Shown here: piece after piece, positions 1-8,638 of the stretch | Layout: each line of letters starts with the position of its first letter | Numbering within the stretch: position 1 is the stretch's first letter | From: Methylophilus glucosoxydans | GTDB lineage: Bacteria > Pseudomonadota > Gammaproteobacteria > Burkholderiales > Methylophilaceae | Length of the DNA stretch: 64,000 nucleotides | NCBI RefSeq assembly: GCF_042676145.1 | Contig: NZ_JBHTJW010000002.1 | Span: 930,001 to 994,000, forward strand | Reading direction: 5' to 3' | The notes under the pieces: model-generated | The model's database searches: none | Told to the model about the DNA's origin: nothing | What the model saw: only the letters and a program-made list of their open reading frames with translations | Program-made: the position numbers and the translations under genes

Positions 1-621
1 GTCGACCGCCAGTTATTGCGACACACCTTGCAACCACTGGGTTTTATTGTGCATGAAGCCGCCAATGGTCAGGCCTGCGTCAATCAATACCAGATGCTTA
101 AGGCGGATGCCATCTTAATGGACTTGGCGATGCCGGTCATGGATGGCTGGGAGGCTGCCTATATCATTCGTCAGGTGCATCACGCACAGCTGCCGATTGC
201 GATTGTGTCGGCCAATGCCTATGATCGTAACCTGGATAATCAGGCCAAGATTCCGGCGCGCGACTTTTTTGTGAAGCCGGTGAACCTCGAAGAGGTGCTG
301 GACTGGATAGGTCATCAGTTAAACCTGACCTGGCGTTATGAGGATAGCGAGGGCCCCGCACCGGCGTTAGCCGCCCCTGTGCTGGCGCCGCAAGCGGGAG
401 ATGAGATTACGGCCACGCCTGCGGAAGCGATTCCGCAGGTGTTGCTGGATAACCTGGTGCAGTTTGCCCGCATGGGCTATGTCAAAGGCGTGCGCGAGGT
501 GCTGGCCACACTGAGCCGCGAGCATCCGCAACATCAAACATTTATTTACGCACTGCAACAGGCCATGGAACGCTTTGATTTTGCTAAACTGCTGCGCTTG
601 ATTGAGGAGTATGCCAAATGA
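1..621 (+). CDS. C-terminal part of a hybrid sensor histidine kinase (receiver domain plus tail), truncated by window edge
   Basis: The reading frame is open from base 1, so the gene begins outside the window. The visible part is a receiver domain with the phospho-acceptor Asp in AILMDLAMPVMDG and the conserved Lys in FFVKPVNLEE. An Ala/Pro-rich linker follows, then a helical tail of about 70 residues ending KLLRLIEEYAK that resembles the region after the receiver in hybrid kinases. The stop overlaps the next response-regulator gene by 4 bp (ATGA), so the two are translationally coupled and probably form one phosphorelay. The kinase core is not visible. A stand-alone receiver protein is possible but less likely, because the residues from base 1 (VDRQLLRHTL) already continue a receiver fold. 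Confidence 0.8.
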   Translation, partial: VDRQLLRHTLQPLGFIVHEAANGQACVNQYQMLKADAILMDLAMPVMDGWEAAYIIRQVHHAQLPIAIVSANAYDRNLDNQAKIPARDFFVKPVNLEEVLDWIGHQLNLTWRYEDSEGPAPALAAPVLAPQAGDEITATPAEAIPQVLLDNLVQFARMGYVKGVREVLATLSREHPQHQTFIYALQQAMERFDFAKLLRLIEEYAK

Positions 622-1550
622 CCAGTCCCAGCCATACCGTGCTAATTGTGGATGATGTGCCAGAGAATCTGGCCTATCTGCACGACGCGCTGGATGAGTC
701 AGGTTATCAAGTGCTGGTGGCCAATTCTGGCGAGATGGCCTTGCAAATTGCACACCTGATGCAGCCGCAAGTGATTTTTATGGATGCCATGATGCCCGGA
801 ATGGACGGCTTTGCCACCTGCCGTCGGATTAAAGCCGCAGCAGAAACCCAGCATATCCCGGTCATCTTTATGACTGGCTTGACCGAAGTGGAGCATGTGA
901 CCATGGCGTTTGATGCCGGTGGTGTGGATTATGTCACTAAGCCGGTCAGGCCGGCAGAAGTGTTGGCCCGCCTCAAGGCGCATGTGCAAAATGCCACCAG
1001 AATGCATCAGGCCACCTCGGCGCTGGATGCCTTTGGTCAGGCGACCATTGCCATCTTGCCCGGCGACAAACGCCTGATATGGCAAACCCCGCTGGCCAAA
1101 CAATATCTGGAGCACTACTTTGCCGAATGGGCTGCCAAAGAAGCCTATCATACGGTGCAAACTTTGCCGCCCATGATTTACCAATGGCTGGAAAACTGTG
1201 TGCAACAGTTCTCCGAAGGCCAGTCCATGCAGACGCTGAATGTGAATCAGGGCAATGCCCGCCTGAGTCTGACGGTGGCCAATACCAGTGAAGAGCAATG
1301 GGTGGTGGTGTTGCGTGAGTATTCGGACGAGGCACAGATCGAATCCTTGGGCAAGCTGTTTCAACTCACCAAGCGTGAATCCGAGGTGTTGTACTGGACG
1401 GTGAAAGGCAAAACCAACAAGGATGTGGGCGAGATTTTAGGCACCAGCCCGCGCATGATCAACAAACATCTTGAGCATGTGTTTCAGAAGCTGGGGGTTG
1501 AAACCAGAACTGCAGCTGCTTCGCTGGTCGCCTCAAAAATCAAATTTTAG
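618..1550 (+). CDS. LuxR/NarL-type response regulator
   Basis: A 310-residue protein. It starts with a receiver domain (residues about 6-125; acidic pair D12/D13, phospho-acceptor D56 in VIFMDAMMP, Lys108 in YVTKPVRP). A middle segment (about 130-240) has no motif I recognise and may be PAS-like. A LuxR-type helix-turn-helix ends the protein (about 245-305; LTKRESEVLYWTVKGKTNKD then GEILGTSPRMINKHLEHVF). It should be phosphorylated by the hybrid kinase it overlaps upstream and act as a transcription factor. NarL-type regulators are usually about 210 residues, so the extra middle domain is notable. No target is evident from the neighbourhood. Confidence 0.88.
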   Translation: MTSPSHTVLIVDDVPENLAYLHDALDESGYQVLVANSGEMALQIAHLMQPQVIFMDAMMPGMDGFATCRRIKAAAETQHIPVIFMTGLTEVEHVTMAFDAGGVDYVTKPVRPAEVLARLKAHVQNATRMHQATSALDAFGQATIAILPGDKRLIWQTPLAKQYLEHYFAEWAAKEAYHTVQTLPPMIYQWLENCVQQFSEGQSMQTLNVNQGNARLSLTVANTSEEQWVVVLREYSDEAQIESLGKLFQLTKRESEVLYWTVKGKTNKDVGEILGTSPRMINKHLEHVFQKLGVETRTAAASLVASKIKF

Positions 1551-1597
1551 CGAGCTGGCAGGCGAGTCATCGTTGCCAGCCGCATGTCGGTTCAATG

Positions 1598-2152
1598 TTA
1601 GAAGTTGTAGATGAGACCCACCGTGCCGACGTTGGTATCAAAGCCTTTACTGCCGCCACCAGTCACATCCACTTCTGCTCGGTAGTGATCCCAGCCTACG
1701 CGCATGGACAAGGTTTTATCGTAGTGATATTCCGCACCCAGGCCATAGGTGGCCCCGGTGTGTGTGGCATCGTTATAGGCGCTCAAGCCAGAGGAGACCT
1801 TGCTTTTGGTGGCGGCGACACCGAGTTTGCCATAAAAATCAAAGGATTCATTGAGGGGTATGCTGCCCACAGCCGTCAAGCTGAGGGCATCGGCCTTGGC
1901 GCTGCCACTGACGTTATCCGTCACCTTACCTATCCCGGTATATTGGCCTTCGACGGCAATATACTGATTGAATCGATAGCCGCCGACGGCGCCAGCAATC
2001 GCCTGGTTCTCCTTGTCCACGCCATTTGGCGTACTGAGGTTGTTGTTGGCTACACCGACATTAAAGCCGCCATAAAAGCCTTCGGCATGCCCAAGCAGAG
2101 GGGCTGCCAGCAATAGGCTGCTGACCAACAGATTGAAAACAGATTGACGCAT
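1598..2152 (-). CDS. Small outer-membrane beta-barrel protein (OmpA/OMP_b-brl-like)
   Basis: A 184-residue protein with a clear signal peptide (hydrophobic residues 8-20, cleavage probably after LLGHA). Alternating short beta-strand patterns follow (FYGGFNVGVA, QYIAVEGQYTGIG, DFYGKLGVAAT, TLSMRVGWDHYR). The terminal Phe in GTVGLIYNF is the usual C-terminal signature for outer-membrane barrel assembly. Length fits the eight-stranded OmpA-like barrel family without a peptidoglycan-binding domain. It is probably a structural outer-membrane protein, and no transport function can be inferred. It lies 35 bp upstream of the TPR gene on the same strand and may be its downstream operon partner. Confidence 0.82.
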   Translation of the reverse strand: MRQSVFNLLVSSLLLAAPLLGHAEGFYGGFNVGVANNNLSTPNGVDKENQAIAGAVGGYRFNQYIAVEGQYTGIGKVTDNVSGSAKADALSLTAVGSIPLNESFDFYGKLGVAATKSKVSSGLSAYNDATHTGATYGLGAEYHYDKTLSMRVGWDHYRAEVDVTGGGSKGFDTNVGTVGLIYNF

Positions 2153-2187
2153 CAGTGCTTCTCCAAGTGACGTTATTTCAAATACGG

Positions 2188-2838
2188 TTATTTCAGTTTG
2201 CTTTGTGCCAGGCGCAGGCCTTCTTCAATCTCCTGCTTGCGGCCAGCATCGGCGTCTTCACGGCCGGGGCGGGCAGGGGCTTGCAGCGCTTTCTGGTAGT
2301 AGGTCACGGCCTGGCTGTAGTCGCCTTGGGCACGTAAAAAGTCTGCATAGAAATAGTTGCTGTCTATGCCGGTCGGGTTCAGTTGCAGGGCTTTCTCCAG
2401 ATACTCGCGGCCTTTTTTCTTGTCACCAAAGCCAATCGGCCAGCCAGGGACGCGGAAGTAGAGCGAGCCCAGTGTGGTATATGCGGAGCCATGCAGCGCT
2501 TGCGGGTTGGTTTTGATGCTGGCCAGCAACAGGTCGCGGGCTTGTTCAGCTGCTTTCAAGGCATTCATCGGATGCAGTGGCCCCATGCTCTTCGCGTAAC
2601 CGCTTAACACGATCGCTTCCCAGATCATCGCTTCATTGGCGTCAGGATGCTGGGTTGTGAGTTGATGGGCTTGCTCGGTCAGGGCTTTGAAGGCGGGTTC
2701 TTGCTGGTCTTTGCTAGTTTGATAGGTCGCTTTGGCCCAGGCATGCTGCAGCGTGGCCAGTTCGTTGTCTAACATTTCATCGGCAAAAGCAGCACTGGTC
2801 AGCAATGCCAGGCAGGTATAGATCATCCAGCGTTTCAC
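2188..2838 (-). CDS. Secreted TPR-repeat protein
   Basis: A 216-residue protein starting at a GTG five bases after a strong GAGGAG ribosome site; upstream GTG 2844 sits too close to that site. A signal peptide (YTCLALLTSAAFA) directs export. The mature part is helical with tetratricopeptide signatures, best at GREYLEKALQLNP and YFYADFLRAQGDYSQAVTYY. A conserved-looking GWPIGFGDKKKGREYLEKAL stretch is typical of periplasmic TPR proteins of unknown role. It probably works as a protein-interaction scaffold in the periplasm. The partner is unknown. The next gene on this strand encodes an outer-membrane barrel. Confidence 0.75.
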   Translation of the reverse strand: MKRWMIYTCLALLTSAAFADEMLDNELATLQHAWAKATYQTSKDQQEPAFKALTEQAHQLTTQHPDANEAMIWEAIVLSGYAKSMGPLHPMNALKAAEQARDLLLASIKTNPQALHGSAYTTLGSLYFRVPGWPIGFGDKKKGREYLEKALQLNPTGIDSNYFYADFLRAQGDYSQAVTYYQKALQAPARPGREDADAGRKQEIEEGLRLAQSKLK

Positions 2839-3091
2839 AATCACTCCTCGTAAATTATTGAATTAAATGCAGTTGAGTCATCCCATTTTTGCAAAAACGA
2901 TGCCAGTCTGCGCCGCTGATTGAATAGGTATAAAAATCAAACAGTTGCTGTTTTGTCCTCGCGCGCTTGAAAGCTGGCTGTAAGCTAGGGTGCGCGAACT
3001 CTGCTTTTTTTGCAGGGTCGGACAGCGTGACACTGCAAAAAATGCATGCTAAGGTCCTCTTTCTTGTTAGCCCACTCAAGCCATCCACCCC
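2839..3091. promoter_or_regulatory. Divergent intergenic region with T(n)GCA(n) palindromes
   Basis: This 250-bp gap separates the leftward TPR gene from the rightward MFS gene. It contains the perfect palindrome TTTTTGCAAAAA at 2886-2897 and a second inverted repeat, TTTTTTGCAG at 3006-3015 with CTGCAAAAAA at 3033-3042. The shared TTTTTGCA half-site suggests an operator for one regulator. No regulator gene adjoins, so the link to either gene is inference. Confidence 0.35.
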
Positions 3092-4510
3092 ATGTCCCTG
3101 CACCTGTTGCCACATTCTTTTGAAGCCTTGTCCCTGCGGTATGGGGAGCGCTACAAATGGATGGTCTTATTGATCATTGGCGTCGGCACGATGGCGGGGG
3201 TGTTATGCACGTCCAGCTTTAACGTGGCAGTGCCGGCGTTGACGCGCACGTTTCATTTGGGGCAGGATCATGTGCAGTGGGCCATGACGGCATTTTTGGC
3301 GGCGATGACCATAGGCATGTTGCCTGCCGCCTGGTGGTTGCAGCGCTTTGGCTTGCGGCGCGTGTTTATGTGGACGCTGTGGCTGTTGGTGGCGGCCAGC
3401 GTAGCGGGCTTTTATGCGCACAGCTTTGTGCAGGTGGTGATTGCGCGGCTGCTGCAAGGGCTGGCTGCAGGCGTGTTGCAGCCGCTGGGGGTGATGGCGC
3501 TCATGCGTCTGTTTCCGCCAGACATTCAGGGACGTGCGTCGGGGATATTGATTGTCGGCATTGCGTTTACGCCTGCCATCGCGCCCTCCATCAGTGGCTG
3601 GTTGCTGGATCAGTTTGGCTGGCAGGCGATTTTTCTGCTTGGCGTGCCGTTTGCGCTGATCGCCCTGCTGTGTGCGTGGCGGTGGTTGCCTGCGCCCAGG
3701 CAGCAGCCGGTCAATGCGTTTGACTGGGCGGGCCTGGGATGGTTGTCGGCGGCGACCATCGGCTTGATTGAGTTTGTCTCCAGCTTGCATCACAGTGGGC
3801 TGTTTGCGCCGTGGACCTGGGGGCAGGCCTTGCTCACGGTAGGGTCGCTGCTTTGTTATATGCGTCATGCCCGGCAACTACCGCATGCCATCATACAATT
3901 GCATCTGTTCCAGCGGCCCACCTTTAGCCGCGGCACCTTGGTGGCCTTTGCCTATGGCTTTGGCCTGTATGCCTCCACTTATCTGATCCCGGTATTTTTA
4001 CAAAATGCCATGGCTTTTTCGGCCACAGAGGCTGGGGTGTTGCTGTTGCCTTCAGGCATGGCCCTGGTGTTGACCATCCCGATCGCTGGCCGGATGGCTG
4101 ATCAACTGTCTCCACGGCGCATTACACTGGCTGGCCTGGTCATTTTCGGCGCATCTTTTATCGTATTTGCCGTGGCCGCCGATCAGGTGCGCTACTGGGA
4201 AATTGTTGCGGCGACCATTGTGGGCCGCATCGGTCTTGGCCTGATTTTGCCGGCATTAAACCTGGCGACCTTGCATGAAATGGAGCCGCAGCATTTGGGC
4301 CAGTCTTCGGTGGTGGTCAGTTATGCACGCCAGTTAGGCGGCGTGGTGGGGGTGGCCATGATGGCGGTATTTATGGAGTGGCGCGAGCGTATTTATGGAC
4401 AGCTGCCGCCGGGTATTTTCGAGGCCTATGCCCAAGGCTTCTTGCTGCTATCTGCCGTGATTGTGTTGGCGATCATGGTGGCGCTGGGCATGCAGGACCG
4501 CAAGCGCTAA
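3092..4510 (+). CDS. MFS multidrug exporter, DHA2 (EmrB/QacA) type
   Basis: A 472-residue integral membrane protein with about 13-14 hydrophobic segments spread over its full length. Family-typical features are the first-helix NVAVPALTR, the loop after helix 2 with WWLQRFGLRRVF, and RLLQGLAAGVLQPLG in helix 4. These match the EmrB/QacA proton-driven drug exporters of the inner membrane. No EmrA-like adaptor or outer-membrane factor gene adjoins. There is no obvious Shine-Dalgarno sequence before the ATG. The next Met (residue 24) would remove the segment just ahead of helix 1, so I keep the first. Substrate unknown. Confidence 0.85.
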   Translation: MSLHLLPHSFEALSLRYGERYKWMVLLIIGVGTMAGVLCTSSFNVAVPALTRTFHLGQDHVQWAMTAFLAAMTIGMLPAAWWLQRFGLRRVFMWTLWLLVAASVAGFYAHSFVQVVIARLLQGLAAGVLQPLGVMALMRLFPPDIQGRASGILIVGIAFTPAIAPSISGWLLDQFGWQAIFLLGVPFALIALLCAWRWLPAPRQQPVNAFDWAGLGWLSAATIGLIEFVSSLHHSGLFAPWTWGQALLTVGSLLCYMRHARQLPHAIIQLHLFQRPTFSRGTLVAFAYGFGLYASTYLIPVFLQNAMAFSATEAGVLLLPSGMALVLTIPIAGRMADQLSPRRITLAGLVIFGASFIVFAVAADQVRYWEIVAATIVGRIGLGLILPALNLATLHEMEPQHLGQSSVVVSYARQLGGVVGVAMMAVFMEWRERIYGQLPPGIFEAYAQGFLLLSAVIVLAIMVALGMQDRKR

Positions 4511-4522
4511 CGACATAAACCT

Positions 4523-4984
4523 TTACAGGATCAGTCGCCAGACTTGCATGCCTGACGGTTGAAAACCATGTTTTCTATAAAGGTGCTGGCCAGCCTGATT
4601 ATCCTGGTCGGTGAGCAGGGTCAAGCGCTGGATCGCCTGCTGGCGCGCGTGCGCAATCGCAAAAGTCAGCAATTGCGAGCCAATGCCTAAGCCTCGACAG
4701 GTCTGATCGACCACCATATCTTCAAGCAATGCCACGCGGCCGCCTAATGCGGTCGAAATCGTAAACAGCAGACTTACCATCGCAATCACTTGCCCTTGTT
4801 GCCGTGCTACTAAAATATGGCCGATGTCAGGGTGTTGCAGAATGTGGCTCAAGCCTTGCTGCTGGGCCGTGTGGTCAGGGGAGAATTCGTGTTCCTGGGC
4901 AAACAGTTGCGCGAGCAGCGCGCATAAGGCGGGCAGGTCAGCCAGGGTGGCAGGTTCAAACTGAAGGGTGGCATGGGCTGTCAT
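4523..4984 (-). CDS. GNAT-family N-acetyltransferase
   Basis: A 153-residue single-domain acetyltransferase. The acetyl-CoA pyrophosphate-binding motif is present as RGLGIGSQLLTFAIAHA after the conserved strand LLEDMVVD. The C-terminal part (NQAGQHLYRKHGF) matches the family motif B region. The acceptor substrate cannot be deduced. It lies 46 bp downstream of fpr on the same strand and could be co-transcribed, although a function in redox metabolism does not follow. It is convergent with the MFS gene, whose stop is 12 bp away. Confidence 0.8.
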   Translation of the reverse strand: MTAHATLQFEPATLADLPALCALLAQLFAQEHEFSPDHTAQQQGLSHILQHPDIGHILVARQQGQVIAMVSLLFTISTALGGRVALLEDMVVDQTCRGLGIGSQLLTFAIAHARQQAIQRLTLLTDQDNQAGQHLYRKHGFQPSGMQVWRLIL

Positions 4985-5030
4985 GCGCGTGTGCTTTCAT
5001 GACAGCCGAACATGCAATGTGGCTTAACCC

Positions 5031-5810
5031 TTATTTTTCAACAAAGGCTTTTTCAATCACGTAGTCACCCAGTTCGCCGATGCGCGGCGAGACTTTGAAA
5101 CCACGTTTGTCCAGCATGGCGGCCGTGTCGACCAGCATGGCCGGGCTACCGCAGATCATGGCGCGGTCCGTTTCCGGATTCAATGGCGGCAAGCCAATAT
5201 CGGTAAACAGTTTGCCATTTTCCACCAGGTCTGTCAGGCGGCCCATGTTTTTAAATGGCTCGCGTGTGACAGTGGGGTAGTAGATCAGCTTGTTACGCAC
5301 TTCTTCGCCAAAAAACTCGTTATTCGGCAGTTCTTTGGTGATGAAGTCTTCGTAGGCCAGTTCGTTCACGTAACGCACGCCGTGAATCAGGATGACTTTT
5401 TCAAAGCGATCATACACTTCGATGTCCTGGATCAGGCTCATGAACGGCGCCAGGCCGGTGCCGGTAGAGAAGAAATACAGATTTTTACCAGGCTTGAGGT
5501 CTGAGGTAATCAGTGTGCCGGTCGGTTTGCGGCTCACCAGCAAAGGGTCGCCCACTTTCAGGTGTTGCAGGCGTGAGGTCAGGGGGCCGTTCGGCACCTT
5601 GATACTGAAAAACTCCAGATGCTCTTCGTAGTTGGGGCTGGCGATACTGTAAGCACGGGTCAATGGCAGGCCATCGACTTCCAGGCCTATCATCACAAAC
5701 TGGCCGTTTTCAAAGCGCAGGCCAGGGTCTCGCGTGGTTTTGAAGCTGAACAGGGTGTCGTTCCAGTGATGCACGCTCAACACCGTTTCGGTGGAATATT
5801 TTTTACTCAT
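5031..5810 (-). CDS. fpr: Ferredoxin/flavodoxin-NADP+ reductase
   Basis: A 259-residue FAD enzyme that moves electrons between NADPH and ferredoxin or flavodoxin in the cytoplasm. The FAD-binding motif RAYSIAS is at residues 52-58, the NADP pyrophosphate motif GTGLAPF at 117-123, and the nicotinamide-side motif CGSPAML near residue 223. Length and the C-terminal end (VIEKAFVEK) fit the bacterial subclass-II Fpr family. It lies 48 bp after etfA on the same strand and may be the third gene of an etfB-etfA-fpr transcript, which would place three flavoproteins together. Confidence 0.92.
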   Translation of the reverse strand: MSKKYSTETVLSVHHWNDTLFSFKTTRDPGLRFENGQFVMIGLEVDGLPLTRAYSIASPNYEEHLEFFSIKVPNGPLTSRLQHLKVGDPLLVSRKPTGTLITSDLKPGKNLYFFSTGTGLAPFMSLIQDIEVYDRFEKVILIHGVRYVNELAYEDFITKELPNNEFFGEEVRNKLIYYPTVTREPFKNMGRLTDLVENGKLFTDIGLPPLNPETDRAMICGSPAMLVDTAAMLDKRGFKVSPRIGELGDYVIEKAFVEK

Positions 5811-5858
5811 GAGATGAACAGGTTTCTGAATTCAAAAGGTTAATTGGTAAACGTTAGA

Positions 5859-6788
5859 TTATAACGCAGCCGTCAATTGCGGCACGGCTTCAAACAAATC
5901 TGCCACCAGGCCGTAGTCGGCAATCTTGAAGATTTGCGCTTCTGGATCCTGATTGATGGCGACCACCACTTTACTGTCTTTCATGCCATAGGCATGCTGG
6001 ATGGCGCCGGAAATACCAACGGCGATGTACAGCTCTGGGGCGACCACTACACCGGTTTGGCCGACTTGCAGGTCGTTGGGGGCGTAGCCGGAATCGACCG
6101 CGGCACGGCTGGCACCAATGGCGGCATGCAGTTTATCTGCTAGCGGGGCCAGCACGTCTTTAAATGCATCCGCACTGCCCAGCGCACGGCCACCAGAGAC
6201 CACTACTTTAGCGGCGGCCAATGGGGGGCGCTCGGATTTGTTAAAGGCTTCTGCCAACCAGCGGCTGCCTTCTGGTGCAGCTGGCACAGTCACCGATTGA
6301 ATGGCAGCATTGGCGCCAGTCGCAGCGGCAGAGAACTTGCTGCCACGCACGGTGAGTACTTGTTTGGCATCACTGCTTTGTACCGTTGCCAGCACGTTAC
6401 CGGCGTAAATGCCACGCACATAGGTGTTGCTATTCACGATCTCGAGCACGTCAGACAGCATGTTGACATCGAGCAGGGCGGCGATACGTGGCATGACGTT
6501 TTTGCTGAAAGCGCTGTGCGCAGCCAGCACCACGCTGTAATTGGCCGCCAGCGGCACAACCAGCGCAGCCAGGTGTTCAGCGGTCGGGTGTTGCAGTGCG
6601 GCATCGGTCGCCACCAGCACGGTGCTGACGCCTTGCAAAGCGGCGGCTTGTGCTGCCAGGCCGTCAGCTTGTGCAGCAGCAATCAATACATCCACTGGTT
6701 GCTGCCAGTGTTGGGCCGCAGTCACGGCGCGTGCCACTTGTTCGTTTAAATGTTGACCGTCGTGTTCGGCAATAATCAATGTTCTCAT
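5859..6788 (-). CDS. etfA: Electron transfer flavoprotein alpha subunit
   Basis: A 309-residue large subunit of ETF, which carries FAD and passes electrons from acyl-CoA and other flavin dehydrogenases to ETF:quinone oxidoreductase. The C-terminal FAD domain shows the family motifs VVVSGGRALGS, GQTGVVVAPELYIAVGISGA and KVVVAINQDPEAQIFKIADY. The start overlaps the etfB stop by 4 bp, as is usual for the heterodimer. The sequence is of the housekeeping (group I) type, not the trimethylamine-dehydrogenase partner type, as judged from the etfB sequence. Confidence 0.96.
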   Translation of the reverse strand: MRTLIIAEHDGQHLNEQVARAVTAAQHWQQPVDVLIAAAQADGLAAQAAALQGVSTVLVATDAALQHPTAEHLAALVVPLAANYSVVLAAHSAFSKNVMPRIAALLDVNMLSDVLEIVNSNTYVRGIYAGNVLATVQSSDAKQVLTVRGSKFSAAATGANAAIQSVTVPAAPEGSRWLAEAFNKSERPPLAAAKVVVSGGRALGSADAFKDVLAPLADKLHAAIGASRAAVDSGYAPNDLQVGQTGVVVAPELYIAVGISGAIQHAYGMKDSKVVVAINQDPEAQIFKIADYGLVADLFEAVPQLTAAL

Positions 6789-7537
6789 GGCAGCAGTCCC
6801 TCGTGCGTACGCAGTTTGCTCAATAATTCATTCACGTCTTTCACCATCACGCCGGCTGGGCGCTCTGGTGGGGCGGCAACCTTCAGTTGTTGCACACTAT
6901 GAGTGAGTGACAGATTGAGCGAATCAAGCGGGAGGGTCTCAATGGGTTTTTTTCTGGCCATCATGAGGTTGGGCAGTTTGACGTAGCGTGGCTCGTTCAG
7001 GCGCAGGTCAGCAGTAATCACAGCTGGCAGGCTCACGGACAAGGTTTGCGTGCCGCCATCAATCTCGCGCACCACGGTCGCCTGATTTTCGGCAATGGTG
7101 ATCTGAGAGGCATACGTAGCTTGTGGCAGGTTGAGCAGGGCCGCCAGCATTTGGCCGGTCTGGCCGGCATCATCATCAATGGCTTGCTTGCCCAGCAGGA
7201 TCAATGCAGGCTGTTCACGCTCGACCACGGCTTTGAGCACCTTGGCGACGGCCAGCGGGGCCAGGCTGTTTGCTGTTTCAACCAGTGTCACACGGTCCAC
7301 GCCCATGGCCAGGGCATGGCGCAAGATATCCTGATGCGTCGCGGCACCAATGGTGACGGCGACGATTTCTGTGACAATGCCTTTTTCTTTGAGGCGGATG
7401 GCTTCTTCGATGGCGTTTTCATCAAAGGGATTGACTCCCATTTTGACGCCCTCGATATCCACATCCGAACCGTCCGCTTTGACGCGGACTTGAATGTTAT
7501 AATCAACGACCCGTTTGATCGCTACCAATGCTTTCAT
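6785..7537 (-). CDS. etfB: Electron transfer flavoprotein beta subunit
   Basis: A 250-residue small ETF subunit that binds AMP and forms the heterodimer with EtfA. The N-terminus MKALVAIKRVVDYNIQVRVK and the following VKMGVNPFDENAIEEAIRLKEKG are hallmark group I ETF sequence. The recognition-loop region PQATYASQI and LPAVITADLRLNEPRYVKLP are also present. It is the first gene of a leftward operon and is divergent from a LysR regulator 150 bp away, with ETF:quinone oxidoreductase beyond that. The whole ETF to quinone route is therefore encoded around one regulator. Confidence 0.96.
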   Translation of the reverse strand: MKALVAIKRVVDYNIQVRVKADGSDVDIEGVKMGVNPFDENAIEEAIRLKEKGIVTEIVAVTIGAATHQDILRHALAMGVDRVTLVETANSLAPLAVAKVLKAVVEREQPALILLGKQAIDDDAGQTGQMLAALLNLPQATYASQITIAENQATVVREIDGGTQTLSVSLPAVITADLRLNEPRYVKLPNLMMARKKPIETLPLDSLNLSLTHSVQQLKVAAPPERPAGVMVKDVNELLSKLRTHEGLLP

Positions 7538-7686
7538 AAAACGTTTGCCTTTGTTGGGGTATTTACTCGTAACCGGGCATTTTAAGCCAGCTTGTAATAT
7601 TTATTAAATTGATTATTATAATATTATATATCTATTCTGTAGATTGATTTTGATGCGGCGCAACTCCCGGCCACGCAGCCCCCTCC
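7538..7686. promoter_or_regulatory. AT-rich divergent promoter region between etfB and lysR
   Basis: The gap is strongly AT-rich between about 7595 and 7640 and contains the perfect palindrome TATAATATTATA at 7617-7628. LysR-type regulators usually bind AT-rich dyads between their own gene and a divergent target, so control of etfBA by the adjacent LysR protein is plausible. No individual promoter hexamers are assigned. Confidence 0.4.
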
Positions 7687-8625
7687 ATGAAATACACCCT
7701 CAGGCAACTGGAAATCTTTGTCGCGATTAGCCGCACCGGCAGTGTCTCCCGTGCCTGCGACCAGTTGGCCTTGTCGCAATCAGCCGCCAGCACCGCCCTG
7801 ATCGAGCTGGAAAAGCAGTTTGATATCCAGTTGTTTGACCGGGTCGGCAAGTCTTTGCGCATCAATGAAGCGGGCCAGCAGCTGTTACCCAAGGCGGTCG
7901 AATTGCTGGACCGCGCGCGTGAAATTGAGCGCATGCTGCAGGGGCAGCAGGGCTACGGTCATCTCAAGATTGGCGCGACGCTGACCGTGGGCAATTATCT
8001 GGTCACCTTGCTGGTGGCCAAGTTCTTGCAGCAGTATCCGCAAAGCCACATCCAGTTGCAGGTGCAGAACACACGGACCATCGTCGAGCAGATTGCCAAC
8101 CACACCCTGGATTTGGGTATGATAGAAGGCGAGTGCAATCATCCCGATATTGCGGTGGCGCCCTGGATTGCCGATGAGCTGGTCATTTTTGCCGCGCCCA
8201 CGCATCCGTTGGCATTGTGGGCACAAAGCGGCAAACCCATCCACAAAGCGGATTTACTGCTACAGCCCTGGATCGTGCGCGAGAAGGGCTCAGGCACGCG
8301 CGAGACCTTTGACCGCGCCTTTAAACAGGATTATTCAAAACTCAATATTACGCTGGAGCTGGAACATACCGAGGCGATCAAGCGCGCGGTAGAATCGGGC
8401 CTTGGCATTGGCTGTATTTCGCGGCTGGCCCTCAAGGATGCATTCAGGCGCGGCAGCCTGGTGCCGATTGAGAACCACGGCTTGCAATTTCACCGCAATT
8501 TTTATTTTTTATGGCACAGGCAAAAATACCAGACCGGTGGCATTCGACAGTTTCTGGCGTTCTGCCAGGCGTTTACCCAAGGGGCGACGCGTAGCGACCT
8601 GATCGATATCCCGGCCATTGCCTGA
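7687..8625 (+). CDS. LysR-family transcriptional regulator next to ETF genes
   Basis: A 312-residue LysR protein. The winged helix-turn-helix is at residues about 3-62 (RQLEIFVAISRTGSVSRAC followed by LSQSAASTALIELEKQFDIQ). The effector-binding domain follows, with GIGCISRLAL near residue 240 typical of the CysB/CbbR-like fold. It sits divergent to etfBA and only 13 bp before the ETF:quinone oxidoreductase gene on its own strand. It is probably co-transcribed with that gene and controls electron-transfer flavoprotein synthesis. The effector is unknown. Confidence 0.9.
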   Translation: MKYTLRQLEIFVAISRTGSVSRACDQLALSQSAASTALIELEKQFDIQLFDRVGKSLRINEAGQQLLPKAVELLDRAREIERMLQGQQGYGHLKIGATLTVGNYLVTLLVAKFLQQYPQSHIQLQVQNTRTIVEQIANHTLDLGMIEGECNHPDIAVAPWIADELVIFAAPTHPLALWAQSGKPIHKADLLLQPWIVREKGSGTRETFDRAFKQDYSKLNITLELEHTEAIKRAVESGLGIGCISRLALKDAFRRGSLVPIENHGLQFHRNFYFLWHRQKYQTGGIRQFLAFCQAFTQGATRSDLIDIPAIA

Positions 8626-8638
8626 CGAAGGAGCAAAG

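Noticed and set aside
2855..3115. An 86-codon frame on the minus strand between the TPR and MFS genes
   Set aside because: It crosses the T(n)GCA(n) palindromes and the MFS start, has no ribosome site, and its composition looks non-coding.
5859..7537. ETF dedicated to trimethylamine dehydrogenase
   Set aside because: The EtfB sequence is of the general group I type, and no amine dehydrogenase gene adjoins.
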